This document shows positions 8,735 through 18,682 of a DNA stretch of 64,000 nucleotides, one piece after another. The stretch is from the NCBI RefSeq assembly GCF_001913705.1, contig NZ_MKQD01000085.1:143140-207139 (forward strand). The letters run 5' to 3'. Below the pieces are notes generated by a model. That model was not told the origin of the DNA and did no database searches. It saw nothing but the letters and a program-made list of their open reading frames with translations. The translations under genes were made by a program, and so were the position numbers. Origin of the DNA: Thalassotalea sp. PP2-459 (GTDB taxonomy: Bacteria > Pseudomonadota > Gammaproteobacteria > Enterobacterales > Alteromonadaceae). How positions within the stretch are numbered: the first letter of the stretch is position 1; each line of letters starts with the position of its first letter.

Positions 8735-9952
8735 TTACAAATAATTAAATAAACTTAGGTTTTTCACTTGAACAAAGGTTTGCTGTGCGGCCTGTAAAGA
8801 GACTTTTGATTGTTCGAACTCTGCAATAGCTTTTGCGTAGTCCAAATCTTCAATGTTTGAGCGCCCTTTTTGTAGATAAAGTTCAGAATCAAGGTGATTG
8901 TTTTCTTGATTTTCAATAAGTTGCAATCTAATGCCTGCTGTAGTTTGATTCGACACAACTTGATTTAACGCCGAATCAATCTGACTTAGAATATTGTCGT
9001 AATCAACTTTATGTTGAGTAGGATCAGCTGGATTATTACCTTGAGAAATCCAATCAATCGCCTGTTTCATTGTTTCAAAAACACTCACGTTTTGCTGTGG
9101 TGTAAGATCAAAATTGTCACCCGGCAATGGGTTGCCGTCTATCTGAACTTCAACACCATTTGGTAAGGAAACGATTTGCCCTGGTGTGTAGCCGGCAATG
9201 TTAGCCATAACATCACCATCGGCATCAGTTACCACCAAATCAGTAGCGGTCACAAAATTAAAATTATAATCAGGGGGAAAACCAGCCCCCGGTGTCACAT
9301 TATTTAAACCAGGGTTAATGATTTCAGCGCGGTTAACACGAATGCCTGAGTTATTGGTATTATATACAGCGGAATAATCACCAATAGTATTGGGTGCTTT
9401 CATAAATGCGTCGTCACCGGCTAAGTTTGTCGGTACATTGACACTTTTTGCAATTTGTAACTGGCGTTCTCCACTATCACCTTGATAAACTACCGAGTTA
9501 TCCGGCTGAAGGCTAAAAGGCTGAACATCTATTTGATAACCAGAAAAAATATAGCCACCCGTTTCATCTTTCAGGTTAGCAATATCTAACATTTGCTCTA
9601 AGCTATCTTTCGCTAAATCTGCTAATGCTAATAAGTCAGAGTCCGATTGCGTACCATTTTGAACTTGAATAAAGCGCTGTTTAAATTCTTGCATGATATC
9701 GGTAGCATTTGCGAACGAAGTTTCAATCAAGCTATTACGACTTTCTGCTTGGGAAATATTACGTTTATACTTTTCAATATTCGCTAATTCATCTTTATAG
9801 CCCGTTAATGTGCCAAATTGTACGGCATCATCTTTCGCTGTTAATACTCGTTTACCACTCGAAATATAGCCAATTTGATCATTAACACCTGATTGCTTAT
9901 TACTAAGTTGCAGGCTATTTTGATAATAAAACTGTGCTGTTGATACGCGCAT
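8735..9952 (-). CDS. flgL: Flagellar hook-associated protein FlgL (HAP3)
   Basis: A 405-residue hook-filament junction protein. The N-terminus MRVSTAQFYYQNSLQLSNKQ and the C-terminal helix (LDYAKAIAEFEQSKVSLQAAQQTF) are flagellin-like, as expected for HAP3. The middle holds the exposed domain. AGGAGG precedes the ATG and only 8 bases separate it from flgK, so the two are co-transcribed. Confidence 0.95.
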   Translation of the reverse strand: MRVSTAQFYYQNSLQLSNKQSGVNDQIGYISSGKRVLTAKDDAVQFGTLTGYKDELANIEKYKRNISQAESRNSLIETSFANATDIMQEFKQRFIQVQNGTQSDSDLLALADLAKDSLEQMLDIANLKDETGGYIFSGYQIDVQPFSLQPDNSVVYQGDSGERQLQIAKSVNVPTNLAGDDAFMKAPNTIGDYSAVYNTNNSGIRVNRAEIINPGLNNVTPGAGFPPDYNFNFVTATDLVVTDADGDVMANIAGYTPGQIVSLPNGVEVQIDGNPLPGDNFDLTPQQNVSVFETMKQAIDWISQGNNPADPTQHKVDYDNILSQIDSALNQVVSNQTTAGIRLQLIENQENNHLDSELYLQKGRSNIEDLDYAKAIAEFEQSKVSLQAAQQTFVQVKNLSLFNYL

Positions 9953-9960
9953 AAATCCTC

Positions 9961-11943
9961 CTACCTAGCCACTGCTAACAAGGTGTCAAAAATAGTATTA
10001 GCCGTTGAAATAATTTGAGATGCCGCTTGATATGCTTGCTGGAAGCGCAATAAATTAGCGGCTTCTTCATCTAAATTAACGCCAGACGTTTCTTGGTTTC
10101 GGTTATAAGCTTGGGTAAATAACGCTTGAGCTGTATCAGCCACTAACTCGGCAGATGCTGCTTTTGAACCCACATTCGCTGTTGAAACACCTAAGCTTTT
10201 TGAAAAAGATTCCCTGCCACCATTAATAATCCCCTGCTCTTGAGTCAACGCCATATCTACAGCATTACTGCCATTACCAATACCATAAGCATCTTCAATA
10301 AAGAATTGTTCAGGTGCATTAGGAGCAGAACCAGAAGGCGTACCAGAAATATTGACCTGAAATTGAGCCGTTGCTGGTGCAGGAGGTAAATCAACGGTAA
10401 ATGTTGCAGGAGGTGTAGGTGGCGTATACGGTATTGGCGCCGACGTCACGCCAAGTTTATCAGTAATCGTATAGTTAAACACACCCACTGGGTTTTCTAA
10501 AATATCAATCCGCATAGGCATTTCAGCACGAGCAGCAACAGGGTCAATCATGTTTACAATTTCTATTTTACCTGGGCTGACATTATTATCTGATGGTCTT
10601 ATAGCCACAGGGGTTGCAGCAGCAATGGCTGCACCATCCGTAATCTGAGCTTCAATTAATGCTGCGCTATTTTCTGTAGGTCTTATTACAAAAGAATCAT
10701 TTGCACTCGGGGCACCACCGGTTTCAACAAATTCAAAGCCGTAAGCTGTGGTATAAGTACCGCTACCGGGGGCACCTAAATTATCAACTGTACCTGTGGT
10801 CATATTACGCATTTGATAGTTAGCCCCATCAAAAGTGATTTGGAATTCATCAGCGGGCACTAAACTTATATCGCTTATCGATACTTCTGCGGTTAGCGAA
10901 CCAGCATTAGAGGCTGGTGTTAATACACGTGAAGCCATTAATGTGGGTGAATTGATATCTGTGAATAAGTTGGCCCCTTGAATTTGATTTAAATCGAGGC
11001 CATCAGCTTGGCTAGCATTTAATGTTTCTGAAATGGCCATAGCTAAACGATCAATATCTCGTCTCGTTTGATCTAAATAATTATCACGAAAAGCAAATTT
11101 AGCGCCTAATTGTCCGCCAAGTGTTTTTTGCGACAAGGCTACAGAACCATTAGCGCCAGCAATTTCTAATGAGGTTTTATTCGGATCAGGGTCACCTGCC
11201 ACTACATTCACACTTAACGGTGTAAGCCCGGCAACAAGTGTTGCACCACTCCCTATCATGACAGTCATCACACCGTTTTTATCCGAAACAGTGTTTACAC
11301 TGGTAAATTGACTTAACTCAGTGATTAATTGGTCGCGCTTGTCTAATAAATCGTTAGGCTGCCCTGCTGCTCCGAAGCCTTTATTTTGTAATATCGATTC
11401 ATTAATTTTAGCGAGCTCATGTGAAATTTCAGTAATTTTACTGGCAACTTGGTTGATTTCATTGTTGGTAGAGTTTTCAAGCTGATCAAAGTTTTTACTA
11501 ATTGATTGTAAATCACTTGCGAGTATACCAGCTTGCGTTAGTGCGATGTTACGTAAGCCTAAATCGCTGGGGTTATCTGCGATACTGTTAATGGCAGTAT
11601 AAAAACGGTCTATTGAAGAAGATACTTGGTTACCCGAAGTACTCATGATCTCGTTTAATTGTGTCAAGCTTGCATGTAGAGCGTTAGATTCACCGAGATT
11701 TGTACTATTAAGTAGTTGTTCTTTATATGAAAATTTATTATATAACCGCGTAATATCGTCCACATAAGTGCCTGAACCCAGGAAGTTTCCACCAAAGCTG
11801 TCACCTGAAAGAGTGGTTTGTTCAGCGCGTTGTCTGTTATAACCCTCAGTATTAACGTTGGCAATGTTATGGCCAGTTGTCGCCAACTGTTGCTGTGAAG
11901 ATAGTAACCCACTAACCCCAGTTTGGTATAAATTAAACGACAT
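9961..11943 (-). CDS. flgK: Flagellar hook-associated protein FlgK (HAP1)
   Basis: A 660-residue HAP1 that joins hook to FlgL. The N-terminal rod/hook motif (LLSSQQQLATTGHNIANVNTEGYNRQ) and C-terminal LLRFQQAYQAASQIISTANTIFD are diagnostic. It is longer than enteric FlgK (about 547), the extra length lying in the central domain, which includes a proline-rich stretch near residues 500-540. The open frame starts with a GTG at 11952, but the ATG at 11943 with AGGAG eight bases upstream is preferred. It follows flgJ by 43 bases. Confidence 0.95.
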   Translation of the reverse strand: MSFNLYQTGVSGLLSSQQQLATTGHNIANVNTEGYNRQRAEQTTLSGDSFGGNFLGSGTYVDDITRLYNKFSYKEQLLNSTNLGESNALHASLTQLNEIMSTSGNQVSSSIDRFYTAINSIADNPSDLGLRNIALTQAGILASDLQSISKNFDQLENSTNNEINQVASKITEISHELAKINESILQNKGFGAAGQPNDLLDKRDQLITELSQFTSVNTVSDKNGVMTVMIGSGATLVAGLTPLSVNVVAGDPDPNKTSLEIAGANGSVALSQKTLGGQLGAKFAFRDNYLDQTRRDIDRLAMAISETLNASQADGLDLNQIQGANLFTDINSPTLMASRVLTPASNAGSLTAEVSISDISLVPADEFQITFDGANYQMRNMTTGTVDNLGAPGSGTYTTAYGFEFVETGGAPSANDSFVIRPTENSAALIEAQITDGAAIAAATPVAIRPSDNNVSPGKIEIVNMIDPVAARAEMPMRIDILENPVGVFNYTITDKLGVTSAPIPYTPPTPPATFTVDLPPAPATAQFQVNISGTPSGSAPNAPEQFFIEDAYGIGNGSNAVDMALTQEQGIINGGRESFSKSLGVSTANVGSKAASAELVADTAQALFTQAYNRNQETSGVNLDEEAANLLRFQQAYQAASQIISTANTIFDTLLAVAR

Positions 11944-11986
11944 GATTGACACTCCTACAGAGATAAAACAACTTAAAAATTAAGGT

Positions 11987-12952
11987 TTATTTACTTAATA
12001 AGCTGGTTACTCTACGTAGTGTCCCCATGATTTTTGTCGCATATTGAGGGTCCGTCGCATAACCGGCACCTTGTAAGCTATGCAGGAATTGTTCCACATT
12101 ACCAACTTGCTGTAATGCGCCTTGATAACGGCTATTTGTTGACAAAAAGTCGACATAATCAACCGCACTTTCCATCAGGTTGTTATATACCCTGAACGGT
12201 TCGCGCTTTTTCACCATAGTACCGTGTTCGTATTCAAGGGTTTCTTTGTGAATTTTATCGCCGCTCCAGCGATTATCCGCTTTGATATTAAACAAGTTAT
12301 TTGAACTAGTACCGTTCTCTTGTTGGATAATTTTTTGTCCCCAACCCGTTTCAAGCGCTGCTTGAGCAATAACCACTTCAAACGGTACTTTTAACTTTTC
12401 TTCAACCAACTTCGCTGGCGCAGTTAATGCGCTAACAAAATCTTCTGGCTGTTCAAAGTTCGCCTGAGTTGGCGTCGTGGTTTGTGCAGATGCCTCCGCT
12501 GAAGGCATTAGGTTATTGTCAGAAGTTTGACGATTTAAAAGCGAGTTAACAGATAATTCGTTTTTTTTCGCTTGCATATCGGCAAAGGTATTCGATTTAA
12601 ACAAGGATTGCGGCGTATAGTTTTCAGAATCACCACCTAGTTGACGAACAATGAGATCAGAAAGCCCAAGTGAGCCATTATTTGATAATTCTAACGCTAA
12701 TTGTTGATCATGCATGTCGCGATAAAACTTTGTTGACTCGCTATTAAACGGACTGTCAGACTCAAGTACTTCTTGTGCACTACGCATACTTTTAAGCAGC
12801 ATTTGCATAAAAATCGCTTCAAATTGCTTTGCCGCTTGCGATAATGCTTGCTGCTTATCTTCTTTGTTAGTTTGTTTTGATTGCAAGCGAATATCATTTA
12901 ACCCATTCAGGTCTAAATAATTTTGAGCATCACCTATTCGCGTATTCATCAT
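11987..12952 (-). CDS. flgJ: Flagellar rod-cap and peptidoglycan hydrolase FlgJ
   Basis: A 321-residue two-domain protein. Residues about 30-110 are the rod-binding/capping domain (AAKQFEAIFMQMLLKSMRSA); residues about 165-315 are a glucosaminidase domain (ALETGWGQKII, NLFNIKADNRWSG) that opens the peptidoglycan for the rod in the periplasm. The middle linker is polar and low complexity. It starts with two adjacent ATGs (12952 and 12949). It lies 13 bases after flgI. Confidence 0.95.
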   Translation of the reverse strand: MMNTRIGDAQNYLDLNGLNDIRLQSKQTNKEDKQQALSQAAKQFEAIFMQMLLKSMRSAQEVLESDSPFNSESTKFYRDMHDQQLALELSNNGSLGLSDLIVRQLGGDSENYTPQSLFKSNTFADMQAKKNELSVNSLLNRQTSDNNLMPSAEASAQTTTPTQANFEQPEDFVSALTAPAKLVEEKLKVPFEVVIAQAALETGWGQKIIQQENGTSSNNLFNIKADNRWSGDKIHKETLEYEHGTMVKKREPFRVYNNLMESAVDYVDFLSTNSRYQGALQQVGNVEQFLHSLQGAGYATDPQYATKIMGTLRRVTSLLSK

Positions 12953-12965
12953 GCAGCTCGCTAAG

Positions 12966-14081
12966 TTAAATAATAACCAACTCGCCGCGCAATGCGCCAG
13001 CTTGTTGCAAAGCTTCTAAAATGGCCATTACATCGCCGGGCCCGGCACCGACATTATTAACCGCTCTAACTAACGCATCCAAGGTAATACCTGGGTTAAA
13101 AACAAACATGCGATTATCATTTTGATTCACATCAACAATGGAAGTCGTTGTGATTGCCGTTTCACCTTCTGCAAAAGCGTCAGGTTGCGTAACTTCTGGG
13201 TTTTCATTAATGGTCACAGTTATACCGCCATGGGTGATAGCTGCTGGCAACAAACGTACATCCTTACCAATAACAATCGTACCGGTTCTTGAATTAACAA
13301 TCACTTTTGCTGCTGGTGAGTCTGGCTCAAATTCAAGATTTTCTAACATTGATAGAAAGGTTACTCGTTGGCTCGCATCTCTTGGGGCAGTTACTTGTAC
13401 TGATGTTGCATCAATTGCTCTTGCAATAAAGGTTGAAGGATCATTCGGATTCGCAAACTCACTATTAATGGCCTTTTCTAGGTTTTTTGCTGTCGTAAAA
13501 TCAGAGTTACGTAAATTAAAGGTAATATGATCACCCATGGCAAAGGGAGAAACGACCTCTCGTTCAACTATCGCACCATTAGCAATGCGACCAACCGTTG
13601 GCGTGTTCACAATCACTTTAGATCCATCTAAGCCTTCTGCACCTAAACCACTGACAACTAAGCTCCCTTGCGCAACAGCGTAAGCATTTCCATCGATCCC
13701 CATTAGAATCGTTTGCAATAATGTACCACCACGTAAGCTTTGTGCACTGCCCATTGATGATACGGTGATATCTATGGTTTGTCCTGGCTTTGCAAATGCG
13801 GGCAAATCAGCGTGAACGGCCACGGCAGCAACATTTTTAATTTTGGGTTTTAAATTCTGTGGCATGGTAATACCGAAATTACTCAACATCGTTTTGAAAC
13901 TTTGTTCAGTAAACGGGCTCTGTTCACCGGTACCTGGTAAACCTACAACTAAGCCATAACCGACTAATTGGTTATTTCTAACACCCGCCACATCGACTAA
14001 GTCTTTGACACGTTGAGCATTGGCGTTACATGTTGCAACTAACGCGAACACTACGAAAAATCGTTTTAATAAAACAGTCAT
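12966..14081 (-). CDS. flgI: Flagellar P-ring protein FlgI
   Basis: A 371-residue P-ring subunit, periplasmic, surrounding the rod at the peptidoglycan. It has a signal peptide ([20 protein letters not shown]) and the family start [29 protein letters not shown]. The C-terminus [25 protein letters not shown] is also typical. A GTG at 14090 is in frame but overlaps the AGGTG ribosome site, so the ATG at 14081 is chosen. It sits between flgH and flgJ. Confidence 0.95.
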   Translation of the reverse strand: MTVLLKRFFVVFALVATCNANAQRVKDLVDVAGVRNNQLVGYGLVVGLPGTGEQSPFTEQSFKTMLSNFGITMPQNLKPKIKNVAAVAVHADLPAFAKPGQTIDITVSSMGSAQSLRGGTLLQTILMGIDGNAYAVAQGSLVVSGLGAEGLDGSKVIVNTPTVGRIANGAIVEREVVSPFAMGDHITFNLRNSDFTTAKNLEKAINSEFANPNDPSTFIARAIDATSVQVTAPRDASQRVTFLSMLENLEFEPDSPAAKVIVNSRTGTIVIGKDVRLLPAAITHGGITVTINENPEVTQPDAFAEGETAITTTSIVDVNQNDNRMFVFNPGITLDALVRAVNNVGAGPGDVMAILEALQQAGALRGELVII

Positions 14082-14094
14082 GTTAATCACCTAC

Positions 14095-14778
14095 TTATAA
14101 TGGCCACCAAGAGCTGTTAAAGAATTTACTCAACCACCCTTGTTCTTGTACTTCAGCAAAGGTACCAGTACCCGAATATTGAATACGTGCATTTGCTACT
14201 TTTGAGGAAATAATGGTATTAGCAGAGGTTATATCTTGTGGGCGAATAACACCTGTTAAGCGAATATATTCATCCCCCTTATTGAGCGTTAACCACTTTT
14301 CGCCGCGAATCATTAAATTGCCATTGGGCAAAACTCGTAAAACGTGAACTGAAATATTACCGCTTAAACTATTACTTTGGTTGGCTTTAGAATCACCTTT
14401 GAAGTCAGAATCTTGATCTAAACCGAATTGCACAGAGTCACCGTTAAAAGTCAGCGGCGCACCGCCTAAACCGACAATAGGATTTAACGTATTGCTGTTT
14501 TCTTTCTTTAATTCTGTTTTGGCATTTTTTTGTGCTTGTGTATTTTCGTTTAAAATCACAGAAATTATGTCGCCAACACGGTGTGCTTTAGAATCTGAAT
14601 AGATATTATTGACATAATTGGTACGAAATAAAGAGCCCGTAGGTACAACAGGCTGTTCCTGAATTTCAGGCTGAATGGGCGCAAAATCTGGATCATTAGG
14701 TAAGACTTTTGCTTGCTCTACACTGGCACAGCCCGTCAACGTCATCCATGTAACGAGTATCATAATTAACTTTTTCAT
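14095..14778 (-). CDS. flgH: Flagellar L-ring lipoprotein FlgH
   Basis: A 227-residue outer-membrane L-ring subunit. The signal ends in the lipobox LTGC (Cys about residue 17), and the body has SLFRTNYVNNIYSDSKAHRVGDI and VANARIQYSGTGTFAEVQEQGWLSKFF, both FlgH signatures. AGGAG precedes the ATG. Gene order flgG-flgH-flgI is canonical. Confidence 0.95.
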   Translation of the reverse strand: MKKLIMILVTWMTLTGCASVEQAKVLPNDPDFAPIQPEIQEQPVVPTGSLFRTNYVNNIYSDSKAHRVGDIISVILNENTQAQKNAKTELKKENSNTLNPIVGLGGAPLTFNGDSVQFGLDQDSDFKGDSKANQSNSLSGNISVHVLRVLPNGNLMIRGEKWLTLNKGDEYIRLTGVIRPQDITSANTIISSKVANARIQYSGTGTFAEVQEQGWLSKFFNSSWWPL

Positions 14779-14795
14779 GTGACGTCTCCTACTGA

Positions 14796-15584
14796 TTATA
14801 ACTGCTGATTGATATAGCTAAGCATTTGATCAACGGCTGAAATGACTTTTGAGTTCATTTCATAAACCCGTTGGCTTTCAATCAAGTTAACTAGCTCTTC
14901 GGTGGTATTAACGTTTGAGGTTTCTAATGCGCCTTGTACCAACATGCCAAAGCCTTCTAAACCGGGAACACCTTCTTGAGGCGCACCACTAACGGCTGTT
15001 TCAACAAATAGGTTTTGACCAATAGGCTCTAAACCCGTCGGGTTAACAAAGTTAACCGTATTAATTTGACCTATTACGGCTGGCTCTGCTTGCCCTTGTA
15101 ATGTGGCTGATACTTCACCATCTTGAGACACAATAATTGATTGCGCATCTGGTGGAATGGTAATTTGTGGCTGCATTAAATAGCCAGCGCCAGGGGTAAC
15201 AACATTACCTTCTTCATCCATGGTAAATTGTCCATTTCGTGTATAAGACAAACTACCATCAGGCATTAATATTTGAAAAAAACCTTCCCCTTGTACCATC
15301 AAATCAAGAGAATTGTCTGTGGTGATCATATCCCCTTGTGTATGTATTTTTTGGGTGGCAACCACTTTAGTGCCTGCACCTAACATCAAGCCTGATGGCA
15401 TTTCAGTATCTTGTGCTGAACGGCCACCTGGTTGATTAATTGTTTGGTAGAGCAAATCTTCAAACACCGCTCGACTTTTCTTAAAGCCAACCGTGCTCGC
15501 ATTTGCCAAGTTATTTGATATAACGGCAATTTCTTTTGTTTGCGCGTCTAAGCCTGTTTTACTGATCCACAATGCTGGGTTCAT
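14796..15584 (-). CDS. flgG: Flagellar distal rod protein FlgG
   Basis: A 262-residue rod protein, the usual length. The start MNPALWISKTGLDAQ with NNLANASTVGFKKSRAVFEDLLYQT, and the C-terminal NVNTTEELVNLIESQRVYEMNSKVIS, match FlgG. It forms the distal rod crossing the P and L rings. AGGTG precedes the ATG. Confidence 0.95.
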   Translation of the reverse strand: MNPALWISKTGLDAQTKEIAVISNNLANASTVGFKKSRAVFEDLLYQTINQPGGRSAQDTEMPSGLMLGAGTKVVATQKIHTQGDMITTDNSLDLMVQGEGFFQILMPDGSLSYTRNGQFTMDEEGNVVTPGAGYLMQPQITIPPDAQSIIVSQDGEVSATLQGQAEPAVIGQINTVNFVNPTGLEPIGQNLFVETAVSGAPQEGVPGLEGFGMLVQGALETSNVNTTEELVNLIESQRVYEMNSKVISAVDQMLSYINQQL

Positions 15585-15603
15585 AAATCACCTCAATAAT
15601 TCG

Positions 15604-16374
15604 TTAGAAAGCACGCAATAATGATGCGCTCGCTGAATCAATTTCTTCAGCGGTTTTCATAAGTTTTAATTGCATTTCAAATTGACGTTGCAAAGCAATC
15701 ATTTCTGTCATTTCTGAGACAGGGTTTACATTACTAGATTCAAGCATACCGTTTTGAATCACCACGTTAACATCTGCATCTAATACGTTGTTTTGCGCAA
15801 TATTATTAGGTTCTGCTTGTGCGTTTACTCGAAACAACCCGTCATTACCGCGCGTTAAATCTCTAACATCGGGGTTAACTAACTTAATACGTCCCACTTC
15901 TTCCTGTATTGAAGCTGGCGCGCCGGCGGGCTGAACCATAATTGTGCCATCTTTCGATATTTTGATGTTATTCACAGGCAAAGGTAAAAATACTGGTCCA
16001 GTATCTCCCATTACCAAATCACCATTAGGTGTTTGTAAATAACCTTCTTCAGTAATGGTTAAGTGACCGTCACGCGTATAGGCTTCTAGGCCGTCTTTAG
16101 CTTGTACGGCAATCATGCCAGGGCCTTGAACGGCAATATCTAAATCACGACCAGTGGTTTGTAACGCACCACTGTCAAAGTTTTGGCTAGCTTTTTCAGT
16201 CATGGAAAATACACGCGTAGGCAAACCTTCACCAAATGCTTGCATTGAACGTGCTTGCGCAAGATCGGCTTTAAAGCCGGTTGTCTTAGCATTCGCAAGG
16301 TTATTAGCGTTAATGGCTAACGCATTCATGTTTTGCTTGGCACCACTCATGGCGATATAAAGCATTTTATCCAT
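15604..16374 (-). CDS. flgF: Flagellar proximal rod protein FlgF
   Basis: A 256-residue rod protein of the flagellar basal body. The start MDKMLYIAMSGAKQNMNALAINANNLANAKTTGFKAD is FlgF-like, and the C-terminus ends in the shared rod/hook helix. A TTG at 16386 is in frame, but the ATG at 16374 gives the normal N-terminus with AGGATTGGA upstream. It is the first gene of its transcription unit: a sigma-54 motif (16413-16427) and a terminator behind flgE both lie just upstream. Confidence 0.94.
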   Translation of the reverse strand: MDKMLYIAMSGAKQNMNALAINANNLANAKTTGFKADLAQARSMQAFGEGLPTRVFSMTEKASQNFDSGALQTTGRDLDIAVQGPGMIAVQAKDGLEAYTRDGHLTITEEGYLQTPNGDLVMGDTGPVFLPLPVNNIKISKDGTIMVQPAGAPASIQEEVGRIKLVNPDVRDLTRGNDGLFRVNAQAEPNNIAQNNVLDADVNVVIQNGMLESSNVNPVSEMTEMIALQRQFEMQLKLMKTAEEIDSASASLLRAF

Positions 16375-16412
16375 GGTAATTTCCAATCCTAAAAAGTGTT
16401 AATGTATAAAAT

Positions 16413-16427
16413 GCAAAGAGAGTGCCA
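16413..16427 (-). promoter_or_regulatory. Sigma-54 promoter upstream of flgF
   Basis: On the minus strand TGGCACTCTCTTTGC, an exact match to TGGCAC-N5-TTGC. It lies 39 bases upstream of the flgF ATG and would drive flgFGHIJ and perhaps flgKL separately from flgBCDE. Confidence 0.87.
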
Positions 16428-16499
16428 ACTAGCAAAAACAATAGAGGTATTTATACGAAGGGGGTGATATAAGAATTATGAGGGTATTTGGCAAACGTG

Positions 16500-16535
16500 A
16501 AAAGCCCTCAACACATGTTAAGGGCTTTCAAAAAA
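16500..16535 (-). terminator. Terminator between flgE and flgF
   Basis: Arms AAAGCCCT (16501-16508) and AGGGCTTT (16521-16528) around a 12-base loop. On the minus strand the hairpin, beginning 24 bases after the flgE stop, is preceded by a run of A's and followed by TTTTCACG. It ends the flgBCDE transcript. Confidence 0.65.
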
Positions 16536-16551
16536 TCAATAAAATTAAAAA

Positions 16552-17916
16552 TTATCTGATTTGTAAAATCGTCTGGTTTAATTGGTTATCTACTTCCAGT
16601 GAACGCGAGTTAGCTTGGAAGTTACGCTGCGCTGAGATTAAATCAATCAGCTCAGTGGTTAAGTTCACGTTCGATTGTTCAAGTGCTGACGATTGCACGG
16701 TACCAAAAGTCCCTGTACCCGCTTCACCCGCTAACGCCTCACCTGAGCTAATACTTTCTTTCCACGATGAGTTACCTATTTGGGTTAAGCCTTGTTCATT
16801 AGCAAAGTTAACCAGCGCTATGCGAGATAATGGCTCTGAGGTGCCATTACTGTATGTTGCGCGAATTAACCCGTCGGTATCAATATCAATACCCGTTAAT
16901 CGACCAACGGCTAACCCATCTTGTTCTAGCGCCGTCACTTCAAAATTAGAGGCAAACTGAGTCGGCTCATTGGCATTAGGGCCACCCGGATCTAAATTAA
17001 AGTCAATAGCAATGGTTTGGGTCGCATCGGCACCATTAGCTAATATACCCGCACCTAAAGGAAGCGAAACAATGCCGCCTTCTGCAGGTGTTGGTATCAT
17101 AGAATCAAAATCACCAGAATTGGTAAAGGTTAACTGAGCACCGGTAATACCACCTGGTGCCAACGGGCCAGAAACGGTACCACCAACAGGGTTAGTACTA
17201 CCACCAGCAGGATCTTCAATCGGTACTAATGTACCATCGACCCCAGTAAATACATCCCAGGTATTTGCCGCAGATTTGACAAAGTAGTAGGTCATTACAT
17301 GGCTGTCACCTAAGGAGTCAAACACTGTCACAGACGTAGAGTGGTTATAAGTTAATGGGTCGGTATGATCAAAGTTACCCGGTGCACCGGTGATAATGGC
17401 ATCCCCAGCAGGTAAATTCATGCGAATATCCACTTCACTGGTTTGTGTTGGCGCACCAGATGAAGTTGGAATACGAATAGGAGAAGCAGTACTTAAACTC
17501 ACTGACGCCGAAGAGCCGTCAGCATTAACGGGGAAACCTAGTAGATGTTGACCTTGAGAGTTCACCACAAAGTTACTGTCGTTTAATTTAAACTGGCCCG
17601 CTCGGGTGTATGAGGTTTCTAAGCTACCAAGTTCTGGGACTGTGGCAAAAAAGCCATTACCCGTAATGGCTAAATCTAAAGCGTTATTGGTAAATTGAAT
17701 ACTGCCTTGAGAAAACTGTTGAGCAACATCAGAGGTTAATACCCCATCACCCACTTTGGTTTTACCCGCCGCTAATAATGACGATGCATACACATCAACA
17801 AACTCAGCTCGCGATTCTTTAAAGCCAACGGTGTTAACGTTTGCGATGTTATTAGATGTAACATCTAAATCTTTTTGTGCGGCATTTAAACCACTTAGTG
17901 CGATATTAAAAGACAT
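16552..17916 (-). CDS. flgE: Flagellar hook protein FlgE
   Basis: A 454-residue hook subunit. The start MSFNIALSGLNAAQKDLDVTSNNIANVNTVGFKESRAEFVDVY and end NVNLTTELIDLISAQRNFQANSRSLEVDNQLNQTILQIR are diagnostic. The central domain is variable and glycine/proline rich. AGAGGTG precedes the ATG. Gene order flgB-C-D-E is canonical. Confidence 0.96.
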   Translation of the reverse strand: MSFNIALSGLNAAQKDLDVTSNNIANVNTVGFKESRAEFVDVYASSLLAAGKTKVGDGVLTSDVAQQFSQGSIQFTNNALDLAITGNGFFATVPELGSLETSYTRAGQFKLNDSNFVVNSQGQHLLGFPVNADGSSASVSLSTASPIRIPTSSGAPTQTSEVDIRMNLPAGDAIITGAPGNFDHTDPLTYNHSTSVTVFDSLGDSHVMTYYFVKSAANTWDVFTGVDGTLVPIEDPAGGSTNPVGGTVSGPLAPGGITGAQLTFTNSGDFDSMIPTPAEGGIVSLPLGAGILANGADATQTIAIDFNLDPGGPNANEPTQFASNFEVTALEQDGLAVGRLTGIDIDTDGLIRATYSNGTSEPLSRIALVNFANEQGLTQIGNSSWKESISSGEALAGEAGTGTFGTVQSSALEQSNVNLTTELIDLISAQRNFQANSRSLEVDNQLNQTILQIR

Positions 17917-17973
17917 AACTTCACCTCTTTTACTAAATCTTTTTTCAATACTGAAACAGGCTATTCGCCACGA

Positions 17974-18663
17974 TTAACTTTCTGATACTTCAACAACATC
18001 TATGAGTTTCATGGTGCTACCACCATTTAAGTTCAGAACAATATTGCCACCTGATCCTGCTAACGTGACACTGTCTACTTTACGATACGTCATGGCTTGT
18101 AATTCGCTGGCTTCGCCATCAACTAGCCCTGCAATTCTAAATCGGTAAGCTCCTGTAGGAGCTTGCTCACCTATGGAGTTTTCACCATTCCATGTAAATG
18201 AAAATTCACCCGCATCAACGTTGCCAACGGCCACTGTTTGAATAATTTCACCTGCGGTGTTTTCTACATAAATATTGACATTACTAGCGGGTAAATCAGT
18301 CACTAACTTACCTCTTACTTCTTCACCTTCAGCTTTGCCAAAAATATTGTCATCAACCAGTACGCTTCGACCAACAAGTGATGATGCCTGTAATGCTTGA
18401 CTAGACGACATAGAAGATGCAAAGTCAGTAAACTTTTCATTCAGTTTTTGTACGCCATCCGTAGTCGAAAATGCGGTCATCTGAGAAATCATCTCATTAT
18501 TTTCCACAGGCTTTGTTGGATCTTGATGAGAAAGTTCTTTTGTTAATAACGCAAAGAAATCTTCTTGGGTAAGCATGCCATTATCATTTTCGTCAGACTT
18601 TTTGTAATCTTCCTGTTGCCAACGCATATATTCTAATGGGCTACCGCCGGTTACTGAATCCAT
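17974..18663 (-). CDS. flgD: Hook assembly scaffold protein FlgD
   Basis: A 229-residue hook-cap protein. The N-terminal EDFFALLTKELSHQDPTKPVENNEMISQMTAFST is the FlgD signature; the C-terminal half has the FlgD Ig-like and Tudor-like fold region (FSFTWNGENSIGEQAPTGAYRFRI). It caps the growing hook and is later replaced by FlgK. GGAG precedes the ATG. Confidence 0.95.
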   Translation of the reverse strand: MDSVTGGSPLEYMRWQQEDYKKSDENDNGMLTQEDFFALLTKELSHQDPTKPVENNEMISQMTAFSTTDGVQKLNEKFTDFASSMSSSQALQASSLVGRSVLVDDNIFGKAEGEEVRGKLVTDLPASNVNIYVENTAGEIIQTVAVGNVDAGEFSFTWNGENSIGEQAPTGAYRFRIAGLVDGEASELQAMTYRKVDSVTLAGSGGNIVLNLNGGSTMKLIDVVEVSES

Positions 18664-18682
18664 AATTACTCCAAACTAGAAA

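Noticed and set aside
13138..13530. 130-residue plus-strand frame within flgI
   Set aside because: It is antisense to a well-conserved gene and has no recognisable content.
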